Made by a program: the position numbers and the translations under genes. Below the pieces are notes generated by a model. It saw nothing but the letters and a program-made list of their open reading frames with translations, did not search any database and was not told the origin of the DNA. Source: an uncultured Eubacteriales bacterium (GTDB taxonomy: Bacteria; Bacillota; Clostridia; Oscillospirales; Acutalibacteraceae). From it: a DNA stretch of 64,000 nucleotides. Location of the stretch: NCBI GenBank assembly GCA_934511365.1, contig CAKSWC010000001.1, forward strand, positions 124,001 to 188,000. Reading direction: 5' to 3'. Below, in pieces: positions 7,220 through 15,198 of the stretch; the first letter of the stretch is position 1; each line of letters begins with the position of its first letter.

Positions 7220-8182
7220 TTGGAGCGCATTGTCAATATTGAAAGGATTGAACACGCAGTCAGCCTGTTCGGTTCGTTCGATGAGAATATCAGGCTTATT
7301 GAAAACGAGTTTTCCGTTTCCGTTGTCAGCCGCGGAAGCGAGCTGAAAATTCAGGGCGATGAGGAGCATTGCGCGCTCGCCGAACGCGCGGTCAACGGCT
7401 TGCTCTCCCTTGTTTCAAAGGGCGAATCTCTGGGCGAACAGAACGTCCGCTATGTTATCTCACTTGTTAAAGAGGGGAACGACGACAGGCTCTCTCAAAT
7501 GGGCTCAGACTGCGTTTGCATCACCGCAAAGGGAAAGCCCGTTAAGGCCAAAACCCTCGGCCAGAAAAGATATATTGAGGCGATTAAAAACAACACCATT
7601 GTGATTGGCGTCGGCCCCGCCGGAACGGGAAAAACCTATCTTGCCGTTGCAATGGCCGTCAGCGCTTTCAGGGCGAAGGAGGTCAACCGCATTATCCTGA
7701 CCCGTCCGGCCGTTGAAGCGGGCGAAAAGCTCGGCTTTCTTCCCGGCGATTTGCAGCAAAAGGTTGACCCTTACCTCAGACCGCTTTATGACGCGCTGTT
7801 TGATATGCTCGGCCCGGAAAGCTTTCAGCGCTATCAGGAGCGCGGAAACATTGAGGTTGCTCCGCTTGCATATATGCGCGGCCGTACCCTTGACGACAGC
7901 TTCATAATCCTTGACGAGGCGCAGAACACAACGCCCGAGCAGATGAAAATGTTCCTGACCCGGCTCGGCTTCAACTCAAAAATTGTTGTTACCGGCGATA
8001 TTACTCAGATTGACCTTCCGGACGGAAAGCGCTCCGGTCTGGTTGACATAATCAAGATACTCAAAAATGTTGACAATATTGAAACCATCCGTTTTTCAGA
8101 AAAAGACGTTGTTCGCCACAGGCTGGTTCAGGATATCATCAAGGCATATGAAAAATATGAGGAGGCGCACAAAAGAAAATGA
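7220..8182 (+). CDS. phoH: PhoH family ATPase (PhoL)
   Basis: The start is TTG 7220, 10 nt after AAGGAG; a TTG at 7199 lies upstream of that site. About 320 residues, the usual PhoL size. It has an N-terminal KH-like region, then P-loop GPAGTGKTYLA, Walker B SFIILDEAQNTTPEQMK, and a VTGDITQIDLPDGKRSGL motif, as in superfamily I helicase-like PhoH proteins. It overlaps ybeY by 4 nt. PhoH and YbeY are co-encoded in most bacteria and are thought to act together in rRNA processing and quality control. Confidence 0.95.
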   Translation: MERIVNIERIEHAVSLFGSFDENIRLIENEFSVSVVSRGSELKIQGDEEHCALAERAVNGLLSLVSKGESLGEQNVRYVISLVKEGNDDRLSQMGSDCVCITAKGKPVKAKTLGQKRYIEAIKNNTIVIGVGPAGTGKTYLAVAMAVSAFRAKEVNRIILTRPAVEAGEKLGFLPGDLQQKVDPYLRPLYDALFDMLGPESFQRYQERGNIEVAPLAYMRGRTLDDSFIILDEAQNTTPEQMKMFLTRLGFNSKIVVTGDITQIDLPDGKRSGLVDIIKILKNVDNIETIRFSEKDVVRHRLVQDIIKAYEKYEEAHKRK

Positions 8183-8685
8183 AAGACAGAGTCAAAGTCA
8201 TCATCAGCAACAACCAACACGTTGAAAAAATTCCAACAGGTGTGCGAATGCTCATCAGGCGCTGCTGCATTGCCGTTCTTGTTAACGAAAAATTCAAAGG
8301 TCCGGCGGAAATCAGCGTTTCAATCGTTGATGATGAAGAGATACATAAACTCAACCTCAAATATCGCGGCGTTGACCGCTCAACGGACGTTCTTTCCTTC
8401 CCGCTCGGCGTTGACGGTGTGTATGACATCAACAACGACACGGGGGCGCAGATGCTCGGCGATATCGTTATTTCCATTGAGCACGCCATTAAGCAGGCGA
8501 AGCTTTACGGCCACACCTTTGACCGTGAGATTGCTTTCCTCACCGTCCACTCAATGCTTCATCTCCTCGGCTATGACCACGAGCCGGGCGGACTTGAGCT
8601 TGTTCGGATGAGGGAAAAGGAGGAGGCCGTTCTCACTCAGCTTGGCCTTGTTCGCAGCGGAAGCTATTACACAATGGAAGAATAA
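8179..8685 (+). CDS. ybeY: Endoribonuclease YbeY (rRNA maturation)
   Basis: 168 residues. The zinc-binding signature HSMLHLLGYDHE (H-x3-H-x5-H) is intact near residue 120, preceded by STDVLSFPL, another YbeY hallmark. It takes part in 16S rRNA 3' maturation and 70S quality control. It overlaps phoH (ATGA) and is followed at once by an intrinsic terminator. Confidence 0.96.
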   Translation: MKDRVKVIISNNQHVEKIPTGVRMLIRRCCIAVLVNEKFKGPAEISVSIVDDEEIHKLNLKYRGVDRSTDVLSFPLGVDGVYDINNDTGAQMLGDIVISIEHAIKQAKLYGHTFDREIAFLTVHSMLHLLGYDHEPGGLELVRMREKEEAVLTQLGLVRSGSYYTMEE

Positions 8686-8695
8686 AAGAAAGGAA

Positions 8696-8741
8696 GCCGG
8701 AAAAGGCCGCTTTTGATGGTGGCTTATTCCGGCGTTTTTTT
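8696..8741 (+). terminator. Intrinsic terminator or attenuator between ybeY and dgkA
   Basis: GCCGGAA (8696-8702) pairs with TTCCGGC (8727-8733), with partial inner pairing (AAGGCC/GGCTT region), followed by seven T at 8735-8741. Only 5 nt separate it from the dgkA ATG, so it is either a true end or an attenuator for dgkA. Confidence 0.8.
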
Positions 8742-8746
8742 AAGTT

Positions 8747-9238
8747 ATGGATAATTATAAAAAACTTTTCAAGAGCTTTTTTTACGCTTTTTGCGGAATA
8801 CTCAGAACAATCAAAACCGAGCGCAATATGCGCGTTCACCTGACTTGTCTTGTTTATATGTTTTCGTTCCTCGGGCTCACGGACTGGTTCGTTTTGAGCC
8901 GTACCGACTGGGCGGTGCTTGCGGTGACGAGTGCGCTTGTTATCGGCGCAGAGCTTTTCAACACCGCGATTGAAAACGCCGTTGACCTTCAGACCAAGGA
9001 GTATAACGAATACGCCAAAAGGGCGAAGGATGCGGCCTCCGGCGCGGTTCTTGTTTGCGCAATCGGCGCGGTTGCGGCCGGACTTTTCATTCTTCTTCAG
9101 CCGGAGGCCTTTTCAAAAATGTTTGAATATTTCCGCGCTGAGCCGCTGATGTTTGTGCTGTTTGCGCTCAGCATTATTCCTGCAACGCTGTTCATTTTCT
9201 TGGGGTTTGGAAAAAGCAGGAAAGATTCTGAAAACTGA
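8747..9238 (+). CDS. dgkA: Diacylglycerol/undecaprenol kinase family protein
   Basis: 163 residues. The family core is present: FYAFCGILRTIKTERNMRVH, then ELFNTAIENAVDL (catalytic Glu region) and AKDAASGAVLVCAIGAVAAG. Three membrane helices are expected, plus an extra C-terminal hydrophobic pair that makes it longer than the ~125-residue basic form. In Firmicutes this family phosphorylates undecaprenol and recycles the cell-wall lipid carrier. No Shine-Dalgarno is visible; the bases before ATG belong to the terminator hairpin's T run. Confidence 0.9.
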   Translation: MDNYKKLFKSFFYAFCGILRTIKTERNMRVHLTCLVYMFSFLGLTDWFVLSRTDWAVLAVTSALVIGAELFNTAIENAVDLQTKEYNEYAKRAKDAASGAVLVCAIGAVAAGLFILLQPEAFSKMFEYFRAEPLMFVLFALSIIPATLFIFLGFGKSRKDSEN

Positions 9239-9263
9239 ATCGGAAACGGGTCGGAGGTGCACG

Positions 9264-9448
9264 AAATTAGATATTAGATTTTAGATTTTTCAAATTGGAG
9301 AGCAATCTGCATAAAATTTAGCATATTCTAACATCCAACATCCAAAATCTAACATCCAAATTCGTAGGGGTCGGCTCGTAACCGCCCGAGGAACCTTTGC
9401 CGTTTGCAAAACTTGAACGGGAGTCTCAAGCGACCCCCGTTCAAATTT
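9264..9448. repeat. Intergenic repeat cluster between convergent dgkA and spoIVA
   Basis: Contains AT-rich TTAGAT repeats (9267-9290), the second exact copy of the 23-bp dispersed repeat in inverted orientation (9337-9359), a GTAGGGGTCGGCTCGTAACC segment typical of dispersed intergenic units, and a perfect 9-bp stem TTGAACGGG/CCCGTTCAA (about 9413-9445) that can end transcription from both sides. No reading frame is convincing here. Confidence 0.65.
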
Positions 9449-9449
9449 G

Positions 9450-10928
9450 TCAAAGTATAATGCATATAAGTCCGCTGCAGCCCTCGTTGATAACGCGCTC
9501 AAGCGTTTCCTGAACCTTCATCCGTGCATCAGACGGCATTTTGTAAAGCTTGTTGTGCAGTCCCTCGTTAACAAGGCTGCTGAGCGATTTTCCAAAGATG
9601 TTTGACTCCCAAATCTTTGACGGATCCTCCTCAAAGCCCTTGAGAAGATACATGATAAGCTCCTCGGACTGGCTTTCCGTTCCAACAATCGGCGCAACCT
9701 CGGTTGAAATGTCGCAGCGCATCATGTGTATCGACGGCGCCTGCGCCTTGAGCCGAACTCCGTAGCGGCCGCCCTGCTTCATAATCTCCGGCTCCTCAAG
9801 CGTCAGTTCGTCCATTGTCGGCATAACAATTCCGTAGCCGGTGCTTCTGCAATCGTCAATCGCGCCCTTGAAGTGCTCATATTCCTTTTTAACCTTTGAA
9901 AGCTCAATGATGTCGCTCATGAGGCTTTGCTCGTCTTTAATTTCAAGTCCGGTTTTTTCGGTGAGTATTTTATAGAACAATTCCGGCTTAACGCTCACGG
10001 AAACCGTTACGCTTCCGGTTGCAAGGTCAATGTTTTCAATCCGGCTTCCCGTGATATCGTCCGCACCGGTGACGCAGGAGGAAAAGCCCTCAGCGTCCTT
10101 AACCTTTTTCATTGTTTTTGCCGCTTCAAAAACCGAGGAGTAAATCTCCTTGCGCAGCCAATGACCCTTTTCAAGCCGTGATATCCACGAGGCAAAATTG
10201 ACCCTCATTTCCGTCAGCGGAAATTCATAGAGCAGCGAACGCAGAATTTCAATAATCTCCTGCTCGTCAAGTTCAATGCAGTTGACCGGAATAACGCTCA
10301 CCGAGTACCGCACGGAAAGCTCAAGGGCAAGCTTTCTTGCGCTTTCGCTCTTTGGCTTTGTGCAGTTAAGCAAAACAACAAACGGTTTTTCAATCTCTTT
10401 CAGCTCGTTTATAACGCGCTCCTCGGCCTGGGCATACTCCTCGCGCGGGATATCGCCGATTGAGCCGTCCGTTGTAACAACAAGGCCGATTGTTGAATGC
10501 TCGTCAATAACCTTTTTTGTTCCGATTTCCGCCGCCATGTTGAACGGAATCTCCTCTTCAAACCACGGCGTTTTAACCATTCGCGGCTGCTCGTTTTCAA
10601 TGTATCCGAGTGAGCTTGGAACAATATAGCCCACGCAGTCAATCAATCGGACATTGAGCCGCGCCTTATCCTCAAGAGTCAGCTCAACGGCATCCTCCGG
10701 AATAAACTTCGGCTCCGTTGTCATTATCGTTCTGCCCGATGAGGACTGCGGAAGCTCATCCGTTGCGCGCTCACGCTTTGCCTGTTCGCTGATATTCGGC
10801 AGAACAAGAACGTCCATGAAGCGCTTTATGAACGATGATTTTCCCGTTCTGACCGGGCCCACAACGCCGATGTATATGTCGCCCTGTGTGCGCGATGAAA
10901 TTGAAGTGTAAATATTAGAGCTTGTCAT
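9450..10928 (-). CDS. spoIVA: Stage IV sporulation protein A, coat basement-layer ATPase
   Basis: With ATG 10928 (GGAGGA about 7 nt upstream) the protein is 492 residues, the same length as Bacillus SpoIVA. It starts MTSSNIYTSISSRTQGDIYI and has the Walker A GPVRTGKSSFIKRFM. It then shows the TRAFAC-type Sw/base motifs (LIDCVGYIVPSS, VLLNCTKPKS) and the conserved C-terminal end (NEGCSGLICIIL). SpoIVA hydrolyses ATP to polymerise on the forespore surface as the foundation of the coat. The gene is monocistronic with a sigma-E-like promoter. Confidence 0.98.
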   Translation of the reverse strand: MTSSNIYTSISSRTQGDIYIGVVGPVRTGKSSFIKRFMDVLVLPNISEQAKRERATDELPQSSSGRTIMTTEPKFIPEDAVELTLEDKARLNVRLIDCVGYIVPSSLGYIENEQPRMVKTPWFEEEIPFNMAAEIGTKKVIDEHSTIGLVVTTDGSIGDIPREEYAQAEERVINELKEIEKPFVVLLNCTKPKSESARKLALELSVRYSVSVIPVNCIELDEQEIIEILRSLLYEFPLTEMRVNFASWISRLEKGHWLRKEIYSSVFEAAKTMKKVKDAEGFSSCVTGADDITGSRIENIDLATGSVTVSVSVKPELFYKILTEKTGLEIKDEQSLMSDIIELSKVKKEYEHFKGAIDDCRSTGYGIVMPTMDELTLEEPEIMKQGGRYGVRLKAQAPSIHMMRCDISTEVAPIVGTESQSEELIMYLLKGFEEDPSKIWESNIFGKSLSSLVNEGLHNKLYKMPSDARMKVQETLERVINEGCSGLICIIL

Positions 10929-10963
10929 AAACATTCCTCCGAGCTTTTCATGCATTTTGTTAA

Positions 10964-10992
10964 TTTCTATGCTTCAACGCCTTTGTTTATGA
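10964..10992 (-). promoter_or_regulatory. Candidate sigma-E promoter of spoIVA
   Basis: Minus strand TCATAAA (complement of 10986-10992), 14 nt, CATAGAAA (complement of 10964-10971). Spacing is exact for sigma-E and the position is ~40 nt before the start. spoIVA is a classic sigma-E gene. Confidence 0.55.
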
Positions 10993-11031
10993 CAACGGGA
11001 AAAACCGCTTCAAATGTTTTTTGCCGCTTGC

Positions 11032-11066
11032 AAAAAACAAAGCCACCGGACCGAACCGATGGCTTT
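11032..11066 (-). terminator. Intrinsic terminator of the transketolase operon
   Basis: Minus-strand RNA: 11-bp stem between 11056-11066 and 11039-11049 (AAAGCCATCGG with CCGGTGGCTTT), loop of 6, then six U from A 11032-11037. Confidence 0.92.
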
Positions 11067-11090
11067 GATTGCTTTATCACAGCAAAATTC

Positions 11091-12032
11091 TTATTTAAGT
11101 GAAACGGTCTTTTTTGCTTTTTCGGCAATGTGCTTTGCGTCAAGGCCGAAGATTTTCAAAAGCTCAACAGCCGGGCCGGACTTTCCGAATGTGTCCTCAA
11201 CACCGAGGCGCAGCACCGGAACGGGACATTCCTCGCAGAGAACCTCGGTAACAGCCGAGCCGAGACCGCCAATAACGCTGTGCTCCTCAGCGGTAACGAT
11301 TGCGCCGGTTTCCTTTGCGGCTTTAACAAGGATTTCCTTGTCAATGGGCTTAATCGTGTGGATATTGATAACTCTTGCGTCAATTCCGTCGGCCTTAAGC
11401 TCGTCTGCGGCAATGAGAGCCTCGTTGACCATGAGGCCGGTTGCAACGATGGTTACGTCCTTTCCGTCTCTGAGGGTAACGCCCTTTCCAAGCTCAAACT
11501 TGTAATCCTCGCCGTTAACTCTCGGAACCGCAAGGCGGCCAAAGCGCATATAAACCGGGCCTTCAAAATCTGCGGCGGCAAGAACGGCCTGGAAAGCCTC
11601 AACATCGTCCGCCGGGTTGATGATGACCATGTTCGGAATGGAGCGCATGAGCGCAATATCCTCGCAGCACTGGTGGCTTGCGCCGTCCTCACCAACGGAG
11701 ATTCCGGCGTGAGTTGCGCCGATTTTAACATTGAGCTTCGGATATGCAATGGAGTTTCTGACCTGCTCAAAAGCGCGGCCGGCGGAGAACATTGCAAACG
11801 AGCTTGCAAAAACGGTGTAGCCAACGGTTGAAAGTCCGGCGGCAACGCCCATCATGTTGCCCTCGGCAATGCCGGCGTCAATGAACTTTTCCGGATATTC
11901 CTTTTTGAAAACGATTGTTTTTGTTGCCTTGGCAAGGTCGGCGTCAAGAACAAGAATGTCATCCCTTTTTCCAAGCTCTTTAAGAGCCTTGCCGTAAGCG
12001 TCTCTTGTTGCACATTTAATAACGTCAGCCAT
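11091..12032 (-). CDS. Transketolase, C-terminal subunit
   Basis: 313 residues from ATG 12032; GGAGG is 7 nt upstream and 2 nt separate it from the end of the N-terminal subunit. It carries the pyrimidine-binding and C-terminal domains: FIDAGIAEGNMMGVAAGLS (with the Glu that activates TPP), a PVYMRFGRLAVP stretch and TAEEHSVIGGLGSAV. With the partner subunit it transfers two-carbon units in the non-oxidative pentose phosphate pathway, supplying ribose and erythrose phosphates. The split two-gene form is normal in Clostridia. Confidence 0.95.
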   Translation of the reverse strand: MADVIKCATRDAYGKALKELGKRDDILVLDADLAKATKTIVFKKEYPEKFIDAGIAEGNMMGVAAGLSTVGYTVFASSFAMFSAGRAFEQVRNSIAYPKLNVKIGATHAGISVGEDGASHQCCEDIALMRSIPNMVIINPADDVEAFQAVLAAADFEGPVYMRFGRLAVPRVNGEDYKFELGKGVTLRDGKDVTIVATGLMVNEALIAADELKADGIDARVINIHTIKPIDKEILVKAAKETGAIVTAEEHSVIGGLGSAVTEVLCEECPVPVLRLGVEDTFGKSGPAVELLKIFGLDAKHIAEKAKKTVSLK

Positions 12033-12034
12033 AA

Positions 12035-12877
12035 TCACACCTCCAATGCGGCGAGAGCATCGCCGAGTTCTTTCATTGCCTGCTCATACTGTTCGGCATT
12101 GGGTGCGCTTCCGTGCCAGTCGCACTTATCCTCCATGAAGGAAACACCCTTGCCCTTAACGGTTTTTGCAACAATGCAGGTGGGTTTGCCTTTGAATTCC
12201 TTTGCCTTTTTAAAGGCCTCGTCAATCTCGTCAAAGCAGTGGCCGTTGATAACAAGAACATTCCAGCCGAAAGCAGCAAACTTTTCGTCAATCGGACAGG
12301 GCGAGTTGACCTCGTCAAGAGAGCCGTCAATCTGAAGATTGTTGTAATCAACAACGGCAACAAGGTTGTCAAGCTTATGGTTTCCGGCGAACATTGCGGC
12401 CTCCCAAACCTGACCTTCCTCAATTTCGCCGTCGCCGAGAGCGGTGTAAACGCGGAAGTTTTTGCCCTTGAGCTTTGCGCCCAGAGCCATTCCGACCGCA
12501 GCGGAAATTCCCTGGCCGAGCGAACCGGTGCTCATGTCAACGCCGGGAGTGTAACGCATACTCGGGTGACCCTGAAGAATTGAGTCCGGCTTTCTGAGCG
12601 TTTTGATGAGCTCAAACGGGAAAAAGCCCTTGAGTGCAAGCGCGGAATAAAGCGCCGGCGCAGTGTGTCCTTTTGAAAGAACAAAGCGGTCCCTGTCCTC
12701 CCATGCAGGGTCTTTCGGGTCAACGTGCATCTCTTCAAAATAAAGATAGGTGATGATGTCTGCAATCGAAAGCGAGCCGCCCGGATGGCCGGACTTTGCG
12801 TTGTATGTACCTTCGATAACGCCCATTCTCACCTTGCAGGCGAGCTTTTTAAGCTCAGTCTTTTTGGTTTTGTCCAA
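12035..12877 (-). CDS. Transketolase, N-terminal (TPP-binding) subunit
   Basis: 280 residues from TTG 12877, 8 nt after GGAGG. Motifs are SGHPGGSLSIADI, SKGHTAPALYSAL and the TPP diphosphate/Mg motif GDGEIEEGQVWEAAMFAGNH ending at NN(L). It forms the heteromeric transketolase with the next gene. A hairpin at 12900-12926 separates it from the upstream HAD gene. Confidence 0.96.
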   Translation of the reverse strand: MDKTKKTELKKLACKVRMGVIEGTYNAKSGHPGGSLSIADIITYLYFEEMHVDPKDPAWEDRDRFVLSKGHTAPALYSALALKGFFPFELIKTLRKPDSILQGHPSMRYTPGVDMSTGSLGQGISAAVGMALGAKLKGKNFRVYTALGDGEIEEGQVWEAAMFAGNHKLDNLVAVVDYNNLQIDGSLDEVNSPCPIDEKFAAFGWNVLVINGHCFDEIDEAFKKAKEFKGKPTCIVAKTVKGKGVSFMEDKCDWHGSAPNAEQYEQAMKELGDALAALEV

Positions 12878-12899
12878 TGTGATTTCCTCCTTTTTGAAA

Positions 12900-12926
12900 A
12901 CCGAAAAAGCAAAAAAACTTTTCGGT
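12900..12926 (-). terminator. Weak terminator-like hairpin upstream of transketolase
   Basis: ACCGAAAAG pairs with CTTTTTCGGT around a T-rich loop in the minus-strand RNA, followed by TTTTC. It probably ends the long hprK-to-HAD gene train, but the U run is short. Confidence 0.5.
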
Positions 12927-12950
12927 CAATATTCAAAAACATCTGAAAAC

Positions 12951-13784
12951 TCAGGTGTTGTTTTTGATAATGTAATCAATGAGGTCGGCAACGGCGCCCT
13001 TGTTGCAGTGGCAGGTGACAAGTTTTGCAATTTTCTTCATCCCCTGCGGAGCCTGGCCGCAGCACGCCGGAAGTCCAACCGCCTTGAGCATTTCATAATC
13101 GTTGAAGTAATCGCCGATTGCGGCGGTTTTTTCTTTTTCAATGCCGAGAATTTCAGCAACTTTCATCACGGCAACGCCCTTGTTCGTTCCCTCGTTAACA
13201 AGCTCAAAGGAGAACGGAGAGGTTCGCATAAGGTTGTTTTTTGTGCTGCTGTTTTCCTTTGCAAAGTTTTCAACCTTTGAAATAACAAACGGAAGTCCGG
13301 TGAAAATTGCCTTGCACCAGTCCCCGGTCGGAAGCTCATCAACGCTCCTGAATTTTTTAATCGGGAGCTTACTTGTTTTTGCAAGAATATATGCCGAAAG
13401 CGTGGGTTTAACAACGCGCGCCTCACACGGTGTGATAACCTGAACGGACGCCAAACGGAACTTTTTGGCCGTTCTTTTGATGAGCGCGGTGATTTTTTCA
13501 TTAACAGGGCTGAGCCAGAGAATTTTTTCCTGTTCATAATCATAAACTCCGGCGCCGTTGATGAAAACGGCATATCCGGTGTTAAGCTTAAGGTTTTGAA
13601 AATGCTTGCGCATTGACTCAATGCTTCTTCCCGAGGAAAGAATGAAGTGGCCGCCGTATTCATAAACAAACTTATGAATTGCGTCAAAATTGCGCTTCGG
13701 CAGTCTCCTTTTTTTATCGTTCAAAGTGCCGTCAATATCCGAGGCAACAAGCCAGCCGGAAAGCGGCAGTTTTTTTTCTGTCAT
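12951..13784 (-). CDS. Cof-type HAD-IIB family phosphatase
   Basis: 277 residues. HAD motif I is SDIDGTL (nucleophile Asp near 17), motif II LSSGR, and motif III/IV GDYFNDYEML near residue 220; a C2-type cap lies between. Such enzymes remove phosphate from sugar phosphates, PLP or other small molecules; the substrate is not predictable. It overlaps rluD by 4 nt (ATGA) with AAGGAG before it, so it is translationally coupled at the end of the long operon. Confidence 0.9.
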   Translation of the reverse strand: MTEKKLPLSGWLVASDIDGTLNDKKRRLPKRNFDAIHKFVYEYGGHFILSSGRSIESMRKHFQNLKLNTGYAVFINGAGVYDYEQEKILWLSPVNEKITALIKRTAKKFRLASVQVITPCEARVVKPTLSAYILAKTSKLPIKKFRSVDELPTGDWCKAIFTGLPFVISKVENFAKENSSTKNNLMRTSPFSFELVNEGTNKGVAVMKVAEILGIEKEKTAAIGDYFNDYEMLKAVGLPACCGQAPQGMKKIAKLVTCHCNKGAVADLIDYIIKNNT

Positions 13785-14698
13785 TTTTCAAGTCTCCTTA
13801 AAAATGCTTCAAAATATTCCGGAAGCTCGCTCGTAACTTCAATGTGCTTTCCCGTTCTCGGGTGACGGAAACCGATGAGTCCGGCGTGGAGGCATTGGCC
13901 GCAAAGCTCGGTGATAACCTTTTTCGGCCCGTATACCGGGTCGCCGGCAACGGGGTGGCCGATATATGCCATATGCACCCTTATTTGGTGGGTTCTTCCG
14001 GTTTCAAGGTGAACGCGCAGGTGGGTGAAACCCTTGTATCGTTCAACAACCTCGTAATGGGTAACGGCGTTTTTTGAGTTTTTTTCCGTTACACACATCT
14101 TTTTGCGGTCAACGCTGTGGCGGCCGATAGGCGCGTCAACAGTTCCGCAGTCCGTTTTAAAACCGCCGTAAACAACGGTCTGATACTCCCTTTCAAAAGA
14201 ATGCGCCTTAATCTGTTCGGCAAGATTGATGTGGGCAAAGTCATTCTTTGCAACAATCAAAAGTCCGCTTGTGTCCTTGTCAATGCGGTGAACAATTCCG
14301 GGGCGTATCACGCCGTTGATGCCCGAAAGGCTGCCCTTGCAGTGATATAAAAGCGCATTAACAAGCGTTTTGTCATAATTCCCGGCCGCGGGGTGAACAA
14401 CCATCCCCTTGGGTTTGTTAACAACAAGCAGGTCGCTATCCTCATATCGGATGTCAAGCTCAATGTTCTCCGGCTTCAGCTCAAGCTCACGCGGCTTCGG
14501 AATAACAACGGAAATTTTATCGCCGAGCCTGACCTTGTAATTTTTTGAAACGGGCTTTGAGGCTATTGTTACCGCGCCGCATTCCATCATTTTTTGAACA
14601 CCGGAACGGCTCAGCTCCTTTGAAAAGGAACAGATGACCTTGTCAATCCTTTCGCCGGCAAAGCCTTCGTCAACGGTGATTATCATTGCGTCAACCAT
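13781..14698 (-). CDS. rluD: RluD-type 23S rRNA pseudouridine synthase
   Basis: 305 residues. An N-terminal S4 RNA-binding domain (ERIDKVICSFSKELSRSGVQ) precedes the catalytic domain with HRIDKDTSGLLIVAKND (catalytic Asp in RIDKDTSG) and GRTHQIRVHMAYIGHPVAGD. It overlaps lspA by 8 nt. The lspA-rluD pair is common to Firmicutes and continues the divIVA/sepF division cluster. Confidence 0.95.
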   Translation of the reverse strand: MVDAMIITVDEGFAGERIDKVICSFSKELSRSGVQKMMECGAVTIASKPVSKNYKVRLGDKISVVIPKPRELELKPENIELDIRYEDSDLLVVNKPKGMVVHPAAGNYDKTLVNALLYHCKGSLSGINGVIRPGIVHRIDKDTSGLLIVAKNDFAHINLAEQIKAHSFEREYQTVVYGGFKTDCGTVDAPIGRHSVDRKKMCVTEKNSKNAVTHYEVVERYKGFTHLRVHLETGRTHQIRVHMAYIGHPVAGDPVYGPKKVITELCGQCLHAGLIGFRHPRTGKHIEVTSELPEYFEAFLRRLEK

Positions 14699-15176
14699 TT
14701 TGCTTTTCCTTTTTTTCCTTTGTTTCCCTGATTATTTCGTAAATCTGATATCCAATCATGAGGAACGCTCCGACCGTAACAAGGCAATCGGCAAAATTGA
14801 AAACATAAAACTTAACAAAAAGAACATCAATATAGTCGATAACAAAGCCGAGCCTGAAGCGGTCAATGAGGTTGCCGATACCGCCGGCAACTATTGCAAC
14901 AAGACAGCAGTAATTGAAGCCGAATTTGACCTTTTTAAGCATCAGAAGAACAAGTATGACCGCAATGATAACAACGGTCAGCCACATCATAACCTGCGCT
15001 TTTCCGCCGAAAAGACCCATCATTGCGCCGTCGTTTTCAACATAAGCAAAGCGCAGAACGCCGGGAATGACGGTTTTTTCGCCAACGGGCTTAAGGTCGG
15101 AAACAACAAAGTATTTTATGAGCTGATCGGCCGCGGTGAGCGCCGCAATAACAAAAAGGGAAACAATTTGTATCAT
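14691..15176 (-). CDS. lspA: Lipoprotein signal peptidase (signal peptidase II)
   Basis: 161 residues, four membrane segments. Catalytic Asp motifs are present: GGIGNLIDRFRLGFVIDYI and FNFADCLVTVG. The early VENDGAMMG corresponds to the usual NxGAaFG. It cleaves the signal peptide of lipidated prolipoproteins, such as the lipoprotein encoded between mutS and mutL. Confidence 0.96.
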   Translation of the reverse strand: MIQIVSLFVIAALTAADQLIKYFVVSDLKPVGEKTVIPGVLRFAYVENDGAMMGLFGGKAQVMMWLTVVIIAVILVLLMLKKVKFGFNYCCLVAIVAGGIGNLIDRFRLGFVIDYIDVLFVKFYVFNFADCLVTVGAFLMIGYQIYEIIRETKEKKEKQNG

Positions 15177-15198
15177 AGTATCAACACCAAAGAATCAA

